DNA from: Streptomyces roseolus
GTDB lineage: Bacteria > Actinomycetota > Actinomycetes > Streptomycetales > Streptomycetaceae
Reading direction: 5' to 3'
Length of the DNA stretch: 64,000 nucleotides
Assembly: GCF_014649855.1 (NCBI RefSeq)
Contig: NZ_BMTV01000016.1
Location: forward strand, 1-64,000
Shown here: positions 56,666 through 64,000 of the stretch, one piece after another
How the letters are laid out: each line of letters begins with the position of its first letter
How positions within the stretch are numbered: position 1 is the stretch's first letter
Translations under genes and position numbers: made by a program
The notes under the pieces: model-generated
Told to the model about the DNA's origin: nothing
The model's input: only the letters and a program-made list of their open reading frames with translations
Database searches by the model: none

Positions 56666-56863
56666 TCGACGGGGCGTCAGCGGCCCCGGCCACCCGGCAC
56701 CGTACCGGGCGGCCGGGTTCCGGTCAGGCTCGTCCACAGGTTCCGGCCGGGGTTGTCCACAGCCGGTGACGCATACCACGCCGCCCGGTTACGCTGTGGT
56801 GCCCAGCTCGGCGGCTGTGCCGGGCGCGGCAGTCGGGAACGGCCCGCACAGGTAATCGCGGTG

Positions 56864-58522
56864 ATGGGGGCGGAAGTGGCGATCGACGGTTTCGGACCGG
56901 GGGCACAGATCCCGCTCCAGGGCGGCAGCGGCCTGACCGGCGCGACGAACGCGCTGGCGTCGGCCGCGTACCGGGACAGCCCCCTGGAGACCATCCAGGA
57001 AGCCGACAACGAGCACTACAAGACCGGGGTCAAGAAGGGCAAGTGGGAGAAGCTCTTCCGCCCCGACCTCGGCGAGGCGTTCTCCCGGGCCGTGCAGGTC
57101 CGGATGCTCGGCGGCGGCCGCAAGGCGCTCATCCAGTCCTTCGGCGCCGAGCCCCAGCCGGTCGTCGAGCACTGCCTGGCGGCCACCCACATCCGCCGGC
57201 GCCGCGACGTCAAGCTGACCGTGATCACGGTCGTCTGCGGCGTCCTCTTCCTGCCCGGGCTTCTGCTCTGGCTCGGCGTGATCCAGCTGCGCCGCATGGC
57301 CGCCGGGAAGGCGAACAGGAAGACCAGCCTCGTGGGCACCGTCCTGATGTGGGCGATGGGCATCGTCGCCGTCCTGTTCCTCCTCAAGCTCCCCTTCGAC
57401 GGCATACTCCCCAACTACCTGCGGGCGATGATGGTCGCCCCGGTGATCGGCTGGTACCTCGCGAGCCGGATCTGCCTCAGCGCCGCCGTGGACCTGCGCG
57501 AGCGGTGGACCGGACTGCTGAGCGGCGGCGGCGTCGGCGCCCATGTCCCCAAGTCCGTCCCCACCGACCCGGGCGAGAAGTCCGCGGAGGAGCTCCGGCT
57601 CAACCTGGAGAAGCTCTCCGCCGAGCAGCAGTCCAACGTGGTCTTCTACGCCGGCCCCAAGGGCATCCTCGGCCTCGGCACCCGCTGGGGCAGCTGGACG
57701 CTCGCCGAGGAGCTGGTCCCGGTGGCCGGCAAGGAGATGCACGACTTCCGCGCCTGGGACCTGGTCCGCAAGATCCACGACCAGCTCACGCTCCTGGAGC
57801 GCGGGTCCCTGAAGTCCGGCTTCCCGAAGCCGACGGTCAAGCACTGGATCGTCTCCCCCGTCGGCGAGGGCGCCGACGAGGTCAGCCGCCCCGAGGGCGA
57901 CAACATCGTCCACTACCAGGTCAAGCCGCACGAGATACAGCGGATCTGCAACGAGCAGCAGTTCGGCGCCGGCAACCGCCACTACCTGGGCGTCCAGTTC
58001 ACGCTCTGGGACGGCAATGTGGTCCTGACCATGATGGTCACGGTGACCTCGCTCCACCACACCCTGCGCATCGAGGTCACCGGCCACGCCCTCGGCCCCG
58101 TCCACGGCCTGTTCACCACCAAGCCCAAGGCGAAGACCAAGGAGGTCTCCAAGACCGTCCGCTTCTGGGAGACGAAGGAGATCGCGCAGCCGCTGCTCGG
58201 CACCGACGACATCGTCCGGCTCGCCGTCCGCGCGCCGCTCACCTGGTACCCGCCGGTCCTGGACTTCCTCGGCGGCAAGATGACGCTGCCCGAGCCCTTC
58301 GGCCTGCGGCACGTGTGGGCCGGACCGCTCTGGAAGAACCGCTTCATGGCCGACGACGCCATCCGCATGGCCACGCCCGTGCTCCGCGCCGTCCACGCCG
58401 CGACGATCCGCTTCCTCGACGAGCACAACGTCGACACCGAGCGCTTCACCAACCGCTCCCTCGTCCTCGGCGGCAGCGTGCAGGAGCCCGGCCCGAAGAA
58501 GGCCGACGTCTACGACGCCTGA
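56864..58522 (+). CDS. Large conserved membrane protein, function unknown
   Basis: I do not recognise a function. The 552-residue product starts MGAEVAIDGFGPGAQIPL, has a soluble part of about 110 residues, three hydrophobic segments at roughly 114-141, 153-178 and 185-209, and a large C-terminal cytoplasmic domain of about 340 residues (SAEQQSNVVFYAGPKGILGL, NIVHYQVKPHEIQRICNEQQ, LRHVWAGPLWKNRFMADDAI). Starts at ATG 56864, GTG 56861 and GTG 56876 are all plausible. It lies 198 bases after EF-G2 and converges with the HIT gene across a perfect hairpin. Confidence 0.82.
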   Translation: MGAEVAIDGFGPGAQIPLQGGSGLTGATNALASAAYRDSPLETIQEADNEHYKTGVKKGKWEKLFRPDLGEAFSRAVQVRMLGGGRKALIQSFGAEPQPVVEHCLAATHIRRRRDVKLTVITVVCGVLFLPGLLLWLGVIQLRRMAAGKANRKTSLVGTVLMWAMGIVAVLFLLKLPFDGILPNYLRAMMVAPVIGWYLASRICLSAAVDLRERWTGLLSGGGVGAHVPKSVPTDPGEKSAEELRLNLEKLSAEQQSNVVFYAGPKGILGLGTRWGSWTLAEELVPVAGKEMHDFRAWDLVRKIHDQLTLLERGSLKSGFPKPTVKHWIVSPVGEGADEVSRPEGDNIVHYQVKPHEIQRICNEQQFGAGNRHYLGVQFTLWDGNVVLTMMVTVTSLHHTLRIEVTGHALGPVHGLFTTKPKAKTKEVSKTVRFWETKEIAQPLLGTDDIVRLAVRAPLTWYPPVLDFLGGKMTLPEPFGLRHVWAGPLWKNRFMADDAIRMATPVLRAVHAATIRFLDEHNVDTERFTNRSLVLGGSVQEPGPKKADVYDA

Positions 58523-58540
58523 CGTCCCCGCGCGGGACGC

Positions 58541-58574
58541 GTACGGCCCCGGGGCGGGCGCCCCGGGGCCGTAC
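58541..58574. terminator. Bidirectional terminator between the membrane protein and HIT genes
   Basis: A perfect 15-bp stem (58541-58555 with 58560-58574) has a GGGC loop and lies between convergent stops at 58522 and 58590. Confidence 0.8.
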
Positions 58575-58589
58575 GGCGACGAAGCCGGC

Positions 58590-59141
58590 TCAGACGGTGG
58601 CCGGCCAGGCGTCGGCCAGCATCTTCCGGGTGTCGGCCAGCAGCTGCGGCAGGATCTTGGTGTGGCCGACGACCGGCATGAAGTTGGTGTCGCCGCCCCA
58701 GCGCGGCACCACGTGCTGGTGCAGGTGCGCGGCGATCCCCGCGCCCGCGACGGCGCCCTGGTTCATGCCGATGTTGAAGCCGTGCGCGCCGGAGGCCGCC
58801 CGCAGGGCGATCATCGACCGCTTGGTGAAGTCGGCGAGCTCCGCCGTCTCCGCCGCGTCCAGGTCCGTGTAGTCGGCGACGTGCCGGTACGGGACGACCA
58901 TCAGGTGCCCGCCGTTGTACGGGTACAGGTTGAGGACCGCGTACACGCTCGCGCCCCGGGCGATCACCAGCCCGTCCTCGTCCGACTTCGACGGGATCGA
59001 ACAGAACGGACAGCCGTCGTCGGCGCCCGGCCCGGTCGGCTTGTTCTCCCCCTGGATGTACGCCATCCGGTGGGGCGTCCACAGGCGCTGGAACGCGTCC
59101 GGCGCCCCCACCCCGATCTGCTGCTCCGGCTCAGTCGTCAT
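58590..59141 (-). CDS. HIT family nucleotide hydrolase/phosphorylase
   Basis: The 183-residue product has a zinc-type CPFC near residue 44, the HIT segment NLYPYNGGHLMVVPYRH and the catalytic triad AHLHQHVVPRW (H-x-H-x-H). The mycobacterial homologue beside pgsA and thrS has been described as a diadenosine tetraphosphate phosphorylase, and that role is likely here by position and sequence. I start it at ATG 59141 (MTTEPEQQ); ATG 59153 is in frame but has no ribosome site. A promoter-like CCGACA-18-CAATAT (59152-59181 minus strand) would give an almost leaderless message. Confidence 0.92.
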   Translation of the reverse strand: MTTEPEQQIGVGAPDAFQRLWTPHRMAYIQGENKPTGPGADDGCPFCSIPSKSDEDGLVIARGASVYAVLNLYPYNGGHLMVVPYRHVADYTDLDAAETAELADFTKRSMIALRAASGAHGFNIGMNQGAVAGAGIAAHLHQHVVPRWGGDTNFMPVVGHTKILPQLLADTRKMLADAWPATV

Positions 59142-59151
59142 GCCGTGCAGC

Positions 59152-59181
59152 ATATTGCGTCGCCCGTTCGGAACGTGTCGG
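59152..59181 (-). promoter_or_regulatory. Candidate HIT gene promoter
   Basis: On the minus strand CCGACA (59176-59181) and CAATAT (59152-59157) are 18 bases apart. The start site would be about 4 bases before ATG 59141, which fits the lack of a ribosome site. Confidence 0.4.
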
Positions 59182-59218
59182 CGGGGCGAGCGAAGCCGCC
59201 TCGGGTGATCCTGACCGG

Positions 59219-59923
59219 ATGAGCGAAAGGCCCCCGAACCCGCGCCGCCAGGAACACTGGGACCACCGCATGGCGACCCCGCTCGCCGTGGCCTCCGTCG
59301 CCTTCCTCTCCGGCTACGCGGTCCGGATCCTCGCCCGCGACCACCTCCCGCGGCTCGGCGTCGACCTCTGCCTGGGGGTCGTCCTGGCGGCCTGGGCGGT
59401 CTTCCTCGCCGACTACCTGGTACGGCTCCGGCTCAGCGGGCTCCACCCGCTCCGCTTCGTCCGCACCCACCTCCTCGACACGCTCGTCCTGCTGCTGCCG
59501 CTGCTGCGCCCGGTCCGGATGGTGGCGCTCTACGACCGCGTCCAGCGCCGCCGGGGCCGGCCGCGGCTCAGCCTCTACGCCCGGGTGATGGTGTATTCCG
59601 GCCTCTCGGTCTCCCTGCTCGGCTTCACGGCAGCGCTCACCGTCTACCACCACGAGGCCGACGCCCCCGGCGCCTCCATCCGCACCTTCGGGGACGCGGC
59701 GTGGTGGGCCTGCGCCACCCTCGCGACGGTCGGCTACGGAGACGTGAGCCCGGTGACCCCGATCGGCCGGACGGTGGCGGTCGGCCTGATGGCCTGCGGC
59801 CTGGCCCTGCTCGGCGCGGTGACGGGTTCGTTCTCGTCCTGGCTGATCCAGGCGTTCACCCGGGAGGACGAGAAGCCGGGGAACGGGGAAGGCCCCCGGG
59901 GGGATTCCCCGGGGGCCTCCTGA
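59219..59923 (+). CDS. Potassium channel family membrane protein
   Basis: The 234-residue product has four hydrophobic segments before a pore loop with the selectivity filter T170-V-G-Y-G-D175, then a last membrane helix (TVAVGLMACGLALLGAVTGS) and a polar tail. The layout is that of a six-helix Kv-type channel, but the S4-like region (LRPVRMVALYDRVQRRRGRPR) has few regularly spaced arginines, so voltage gating is doubtful. It starts at ATG 59219, close behind the divergent HIT gene. Its 3' end forms one arm of a terminator shared with thrS. Confidence 0.88.
   Translation: MSERPPNPRRQEHWDHRMATPLAVASVAFLSGYAVRILARDHLPRLGVDLCLGVVLAAWAVFLADYLVRLRLSGLHPLRFVRTHLLDTLVLLLPLLRPVRMVALYDRVQRRRGRPRLSLYARVMVYSGLSVSLLGFTAALTVYHHEADAPGASIRTFGDAAWWACATLATVGYGDVSPVTPIGRTVAVGLMACGLALLGAVTGSFSSWLIQAFTREDEKPGNGEGPRGDSPGAS
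59890..59918. terminator. Terminator overlapping the channel gene 3' end, facing thrS
   Basis: A perfect 12-bp stem (59890-59901 with 59907-59918) lies inside the last codons of the channel gene and 33 bases past the thrS stop. It probably serves both convergent genes. Confidence 0.7.
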
Positions 59924-59950
59924 GACCGCGCTCGGCCCGGCGCCGGGCCG

Positions 59951-61936
59951 TCAGACCTGGACGCGCTCCTCGACGATCTTGGCGATCTTGGCGATGGCCT
60001 CGTCGGCGGGGATGCCGTTCTCCTGCGAACCGTCGCGGTAGCGGAAGGAGACCGCGCCGGCGGCCATGTCCTCGTCACCCGCGATGATCATGAAGGGGAC
60101 CTTCTGCTTCTGCGCGTTGCGGATCTTCTTCTGCATCCGGTCCGAGGAGGAGTCGACCTCCACCCGCAGGCCCTGCTTCTTCGCCTTGGCGGCGAACTCC
60201 TGCAGGTACCCGACGTGCGCGTCGCCGATCGGGATGCCGGTCGCCTGGACCGGGGCCAGCCACGGCGGCATGGCGCCCGCGTAGTGCTCCAGGAGCACCG
60301 CGAAGAAGCGCTCGATCGAACCGAAGAGCGCACGGTGGATCATGACCGGCCGCTGCTTGGTGCCGTCCGGGGCGGTGTACTCCAGGTCGAAGCGCTCCGG
60401 CAGGTTGAAGTCGAGCTGGACGGTCGACATCTGCCAGGTCCGGCCGATGGCGTCCCGCGCCTGCACCGAGATCTTCGGGCCGTAGAAGGCGGCGCCGCCC
60501 GGGTCGGGGGTGAGCGGCAGGCCCTGCTTCTCGGCGACCTGCTGGAGGACGGCGGTGGCCTCCTCCCACACCTCGTCGGAGCCGACGAACTTCTCCGGGT
60601 CCTTGGTCGACAGCTCCAGGTAGAAGTCCGTCAGACCGTAGTCGCGGAGCAGGTTCAGGACGAAGGTGAGGGTCTTGTCCAGCTCCTCCGCCATCTGCTC
60701 GCGGGTGCAGTAGATGTGCGCGTCGTCCTGCGTGAAGCCGCGGGCCCGGGTGAGGCCGTGGACGACGCCCGACTTCTCGTACCGGTACACGGTGCCGAAC
60801 TCGAAGAGGCGCAGCGGCAGCTCACGGTAGGAGCGCCCGCGCGCGTCGAAGATCAGGTTGTGCATCGGGCAGTTCATGGGCTTGAGGTAGTAGTCCACGC
60901 CCTCGTCGAGCTGCATGGGCGGGTACATGCCCTCGGCGTACCAGTCGAGGTGACCGGACTTCTCGAAGAGCTTGCCCTTGGTGGCGTGCGGCGAGTAGAC
61001 GAACTCGTAGCCCTCCTCCTCGTGCCGCTTGCGCGAGTAGTCCTCCATGACCCGGCGGATGATGCCGCCCTTGGGGTGGAAGACGGCGAGGCCGGAGCCG
61101 ATCTCGTCCGGGACGGAGAAGAGGTCGAGCTCGTTGCCCAGCTTGCGGTGGTCGCGCTTCTCGGCCTCGGCGAGGAAGTCGAGGTGGGCCTTCAGCTCGT
61201 CCTTCGACGGCCAGGCGGTGCCGTAGATGCGCTGGAGCATGGGGTTCTTCTCGCTGCCGCGCCAGTAGGCGGCCGCGTTCCGCATCAGCTTGAACGCCGG
61301 GATGTTCCGGGTGGTGGGCAGGTGGGGGCCGCGGCAGAGGTCCTTCCAGCACAGCTCGCCGGTCTTGGCGTCGAGGTTGTCGTAGATGGTCAGCTCGCCG
61401 CCGCCCACCTCGACGTTCGCGCCGTCGGCGCCCTCCTCCACGGCCGCGGAGCCCTTGATGCCGATGAGCTCCAGCTTGTACGGCTCGTCGGCGAGCTCCT
61501 CGCGGGCGGCCTCGTCGGTCACCACGCGGCGGGCGAAGCGCTGGCCGCGCTTCTGGATCTCCTGCATCTTCTTCTCGATGGCCTTGAGATCCTCGGGCGT
61601 GAACGGCTTCTCGACGTCGAAGTCGTAGTAGAAGCCGTCACGGACCGGCGGGCCGATGCCCAGCTTGGCCTCGGGGAAGAGCTCCTGCACGGCCTGCGCC
61701 ATGACGTGCGCGGTCGAGTGGCGCAGGATGTTCAGGCCGTCCTCGGAGGAGATCTCGACGCCCTCGACGAGGTCGCCCTCGGCGAGCTCGTACGAGAGGT
61801 CCTTCAGCTCCCCGGCGACGCGGGCGGCGATGACGGTGCGGTCGTCGGCGAACAGGGCGCCGGCCGTGGTGCCCGCGCTCACCGTCCTCTCCTCTGGTCC
61901 CGAGGCGGTCTGGACGGTCACACGGACTTCGGACAC
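59951..61936 (-). CDS. thrS: Threonyl-tRNA synthetase
   Basis: ThrS charges tRNA-Thr. The 661-residue product has an N-terminal TGS domain ([16 protein letters not shown]), an editing domain with [16 protein letters not shown], the class II catalytic core with [19 protein letters not shown] and [20 protein letters not shown], and a C-terminal anticodon-binding domain. I start it at GTG 61936 (VSEVRVTVQ), with GGAG five bases upstream; a GTG at 61969 would add 11 residues and has no ribosome site. Confidence 0.97.
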   Translation of the reverse strand: MSEVRVTVQTASGPEERTVSAGTTAGALFADDRTVIAARVAGELKDLSYELAEGDLVEGVEISSEDGLNILRHSTAHVMAQAVQELFPEAKLGIGPPVRDGFYYDFDVEKPFTPEDLKAIEKKMQEIQKRGQRFARRVVTDEAAREELADEPYKLELIGIKGSAAVEEGADGANVEVGGGELTIYDNLDAKTGELCWKDLCRGPHLPTTRNIPAFKLMRNAAAYWRGSEKNPMLQRIYGTAWPSKDELKAHLDFLAEAEKRDHRKLGNELDLFSVPDEIGSGLAVFHPKGGIIRRVMEDYSRKRHEEEGYEFVYSPHATKGKLFEKSGHLDWYAEGMYPPMQLDEGVDYYLKPMNCPMHNLIFDARGRSYRELPLRLFEFGTVYRYEKSGVVHGLTRARGFTQDDAHIYCTREQMAEELDKTLTFVLNLLRDYGLTDFYLELSTKDPEKFVGSDEVWEEATAVLQQVAEKQGLPLTPDPGGAAFYGPKISVQARDAIGRTWQMSTVQLDFNLPERFDLEYTAPDGTKQRPVMIHRALFGSIERFFAVLLEHYAGAMPPWLAPVQATGIPIGDAHVGYLQEFAAKAKKQGLRVEVDSSSDRMQKKIRNAQKQKVPFMIIAGDEDMAAGAVSFRYRDGSQENGIPADEAIAKIAKIVEERVQV

Positions 61937-62047
61937 GGGTACTCCATGCATCGGGGCGCTGGCAGACACGAGGTGCCGGCGCCGGCGGCGCGCGGCAGAG
62001 ACGAGGTGCCGCGTCCCCTCGATCTTACGGGCCCGGCCGCGCCCCGC

Positions 62048-63406
62048 TCACCGGTCCTCCTCCGGCCCGCACGCCTCCTCGAAGAAATCGAGGTTCTCGT
62101 GCAGGGACTTCATCAGCCTGTCCCGCTCCGTCTCGTCCACCTGCACCGGGACCACGCCGGAGGCGTCGGTGAGGCGTCGGAAGCCGCCGCGGCTCTCCAG
62201 CCGGCCGACGACCCGGATCGGGAGGCCGACGAGGTGGGCGTGGCCCGCCGTGCGGTACGCCTCCTCGTCGAGCGCGACCCGGACGTGGCCGACCTCCGCG
62301 CCGCCGAGCACCCGGAGCTTGACCGTGCCCTCGCCGCGCGGCCCCGAGCGGCGCAGCCGGACGACGGCGCCGGTGATCCGCACCGGGACGGAGGGCTCGT
62401 CGGTGAGGTAGCGGGCGCCGGCCTCGCGGAGCGCGGGCAGGTCGCCCGGCGAGAACTCGACGGGCTCGGGGCGGGCGGCACAGCCCTCGGGGACGCCGGC
62501 GGCGGGGGCCCATTCGAGGGCGATGCGGGCGCCTTCGGTCCCCCGGACGAGGGCGACGAGCGCCTCGGTGAGCTCGCGGCTGACGCCGGCCTCGACGGCG
62601 GAGTCGAAGGCTTCCATGCCGCCGGTGGCGCGCTGGTAGTCGACGGCCTCGCGGGCGGCGTGCAGCGCGTGGTAGAGCCGGACGGCGACGGGGCGGCCGG
62701 GCGGGACCGGCAGGAAGGCGGTGAGGACCCGGCCGCCGGGGTCGGTGGCGACGACGACGGGTTCGAGGGCGGCCCGGGCGGCGGAGCGGTGCCGGGAGCC
62801 GTGATAGCCGGCGCGGCCGCGCACGGCGAGGGCCCCGGCGAGGAGGATCCCGCGGGCGGCGGAGCGGAACTTCTCCTGCGCGGGCCAGGGCACGGTGCCG
62901 GCCGGGCCCGGGGGGACCTCGCGCCACCAGCGGACCTCGTCGCTGGGGACGGCGAGGCCGGTGAGGACCTCGCGGGCGGAGGGCGCCGCGCTGCGGGCGA
63001 GGGCGGTGAGGGCCTCGCCGATGAGGTCCTCGCAGTCGGGGAAGCCGAGGCTGTCGGGGACGAGGAGGCTGGTCCCGCCGCTCGCCCGGCCGCCGGGCGG
63101 GGTCCAGCGGCCGTAGCGGCCGGCGGCCCCGCCGCGGCGCTGCCAGCCGTGGCGGGCGAGCAGGGCGCCGAGGACGCGCGGGTCGACCCGGCCGGGGTCG
63201 GGCACGCCGTCGCCCGGGGAGGACCAGGAGCCGGCGGGGTCGGTGGCCGGGACGGGGTGGGGCCGGTACGGCGACGGGGCGGGCCCGGGTGCGCCCCGGT
63301 CGCCCGCCCCGTACCCGTCCCCGGTTCCGTACCCGTCGCCCGCCCCGTACCCGGTTCCGTACCCGTCCCCCGCGCCGTGTCCGGAATCGTCGATCGGTCG
63401 GTGCAT
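62048..63406 (-). CDS. Uncharacterised protein with Gly/Tyr/Asp repeats and a beta-rich C-terminus
   Basis: The function is unknown. The 452-residue product begins with a repeated Gly/Asp/Tyr tract (residues 10-36, units like GAGDGYGTG), then a Pro-rich linker, a middle domain (about 60-330) with no known motif, and a C-terminal beta-rich part, VPVRITGAVVRLRRSG through VGLPIRVVGRLESRGG, that looks like an OB-type fold. It starts at ATG 63406 with GGGAG six bases upstream. Its ATG shares one base with the stop of the DUF4365 gene (TGATG), so the two are coupled. It ends 111 bases before thrS. Confidence 0.75.
   Translation of the reverse strand: MHRPIDDSGHGAGDGYGTGYGAGDGYGTGDGYGAGDRGAPGPAPSPYRPHPVPATDPAGSWSSPGDGVPDPGRVDPRVLGALLARHGWQRRGGAAGRYGRWTPPGGRASGGTSLLVPDSLGFPDCEDLIGEALTALARSAAPSAREVLTGLAVPSDEVRWWREVPPGPAGTVPWPAQEKFRSAARGILLAGALAVRGRAGYHGSRHRSAARAALEPVVVATDPGGRVLTAFLPVPPGRPVAVRLYHALHAAREAVDYQRATGGMEAFDSAVEAGVSRELTEALVALVRGTEGARIALEWAPAAGVPEGCAARPEPVEFSPGDLPALREAGARYLTDEPSVPVRITGAVVRLRRSGPRGEGTVKLRVLGGAEVGHVRVALDEEAYRTAGHAHLVGLPIRVVGRLESRGGFRRLTDASGVVPVQVDETERDRLMKSLHENLDFFEEACGPEEDR
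63299..63379 (-). repeat. In-frame degenerate tandem repeat
   Basis: Imperfect repeats of about 30 bases, built from GTACCCGTC-type units on the plus strand, encode the Gly-Asp-Gly-Tyr tract. The copy number is likely to vary between strains. Confidence 0.6.
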
Positions 63407-63972
63407 CAAGGTCTCCCTCCCCGGCCGACCCGGGTCATGATCTCGCAGAGCGCCCGGTCGTCGAAGATCCGCGCCGTGGGGACGCGCACGGTGGTCCGGC
63501 GGCGTCCGGTGACCGGGTGTCCGGCCAGGTTCGTCCAGTAGCAGCAGTGCCTCAGGTCGAGCCGGTCGTGGCTCGCTCTCAGCCAGTCCTCCGGGTCCCT
63601 CGGGACGATCATCACGACCAGGATCTTGTGCACCGCCACGGGTGTCCGGGCGAGCTTCACCAGGTGGTCGTTGTCGAGGGTGAAGGGGAAGGTGCTCCCC
63701 GTCGGTCGCGGTGGCAGCTGGTAGGTGCACTTCAGCTGCACCTTGATGGTGACCTCGTCGTCGACGGTGTGTCCGGGTGAGCCGTGGCTCACGTGCCAGT
63801 CGACGCCGTTGTCCGGGAAGGGCTGCGCGAGCGAGCAGCCCGCCGCGGCGGCGACGGCGTGCAGGTATCCCACCTGGAGGGTCTCCATGCAGGCGGTGGT
63901 GGCGAGCGAGCCGCGTACCGGGGCCGCCCGCTGGGGCGGCAGCCCTCCCGGCTCGGCCTGGCCGAGCGACAT
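63406..63972 (-). CDS. DUF4365 domain protein, nuclease-like fold
   Basis: The 188-residue product matches DUF4365, a PD-(D/E)xK-like group of unknown function: E30 before GYLHAVAAAAGC, then D54-N-G-V-D58, then Q79-L-K81 in IKVQLKCT, which takes the place of the E-x-K half of the motif. The fold and these residues suggest nucleic acid binding or cleavage, but no activity is established. The start is ATG 63972 (MSLGQAEPGG), with GAAGGA seven bases upstream; an in-frame GTG 63993 is at the window edge. It is coupled to the 452-residue gene. Confidence 0.8.
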   Translation of the reverse strand: MSLGQAEPGGLPPQRAAPVRGSLATTACMETLQVGYLHAVAAAAGCSLAQPFPDNGVDWHVSHGSPGHTVDDEVTIKVQLKCTYQLPPRPTGSTFPFTLDNDHLVKLARTPVAVHKILVVMIVPRDPEDWLRASHDRLDLRHCCYWTNLAGHPVTGRRRTTVRVPTARIFDDRALCEIMTRVGRGGRP

Positions 63973-64000
63973 GTGAACGTCCTTCCCCGTCACCAGTGTT

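Overview
The window is a high-GC actinobacterial core chromosome segment, almost certainly Streptomyces. The evidence is the GC-rich third codon positions, frequent GTG/TTG starts, a 166-residue BldD with its c-di-GMP motifs at R114-G-D and R125-x-x-D, an sIHF-type nucleoid protein, and a gene order that I recall as matching the metK-to-thrS stretch of S. coelicolor. I see no insertion sequence, integrase, CRISPR array, tRNA or rRNA. Genes are dense, and most run on the minus strand in translationally coupled operons.

Layout. 1-3658 (minus): metK (cut by the window edge), coaBC, rpoZ, gmk and the sIHF gene. 3968-13899 (minus): the complete UMP pathway as pyrR-pyrB-pyrC-(PH-like membrane gene)-carA-carB-pyrD-pyrF, with a candidate PyrR RNA-binding loop next to the pyrR ribosome binding site. 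14157 (plus): bldD with its own promoter and a probable autoregulatory operator. 14834-24432 (minus): nusB, efp, an M24 peptidase homologue, a P-loop protein, aroQ-aroB-aroK-aroC, a small membrane protein, aroE and mltG. 24534-28466 (minus): ruvX, alaS and two small membrane-anchored proteins. 28647 (plus): a STAND-type ATPase. 30841-35952 (minus): rpsD, rarA, a VKOR-family protein, hisS and a metallo-hydrolase. 36107-38316 (plus): a cyclophilin-type isomerase and a DUF349 protein. 38394-50670 (minus): relA, apt, secF-secD-yajC, ruvB-ruvA-ruvC, yebC, pdxT-pdxS and a small coiled-coil membrane protein. 50682-54195 (minus): a lactonase-like hydrolase, then pimA-patA-pgsA for phosphatidylinositol mannosides. 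54458-58522 (plus): an EF-G-like GTPase and a large unknown membrane protein. 58590 to the end: a HIT protein (minus), a K+ channel (plus), thrS (minus), and a coupled pair of uncharacterised proteins, one with a DUF4365 nuclease-like fold (both minus).

How it fits together. The segment joins nucleotide synthesis (pyr, gmk, apt), the stringent response (relA beside apt; rpoZ beside gmk), aromatic amino acid synthesis (aro), translation (efp, alaS, hisS, thrS, rpsD, EF-G2), protein export (secDF-yajC), recombination (ruvABC, ruvX, rarA), PLP synthesis (pdxST) and envelope lipid and wall synthesis (pimA-patA-pgsA, mltG). Many neighbours overlap by ATGA, GTGA or TGATG, which indicates coupled translation. 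Strong perfect hairpins, often without a U-run, separate convergent genes and operons.

This is mostly ordinary core genome and I found no clear new defence or biosynthetic system. The points most worth following are: the unknown PH-like gene inside the pyr operon, the M24 homologue with three of five metal ligands changed, the PyrR loop and bldD operator, a one-turn GTGGAC direct repeat upstream of pdxS, the EF-G2/membrane-protein pair lying between genes that are contiguous in mycobacteria, and the DUF4365 pair at the right edge.
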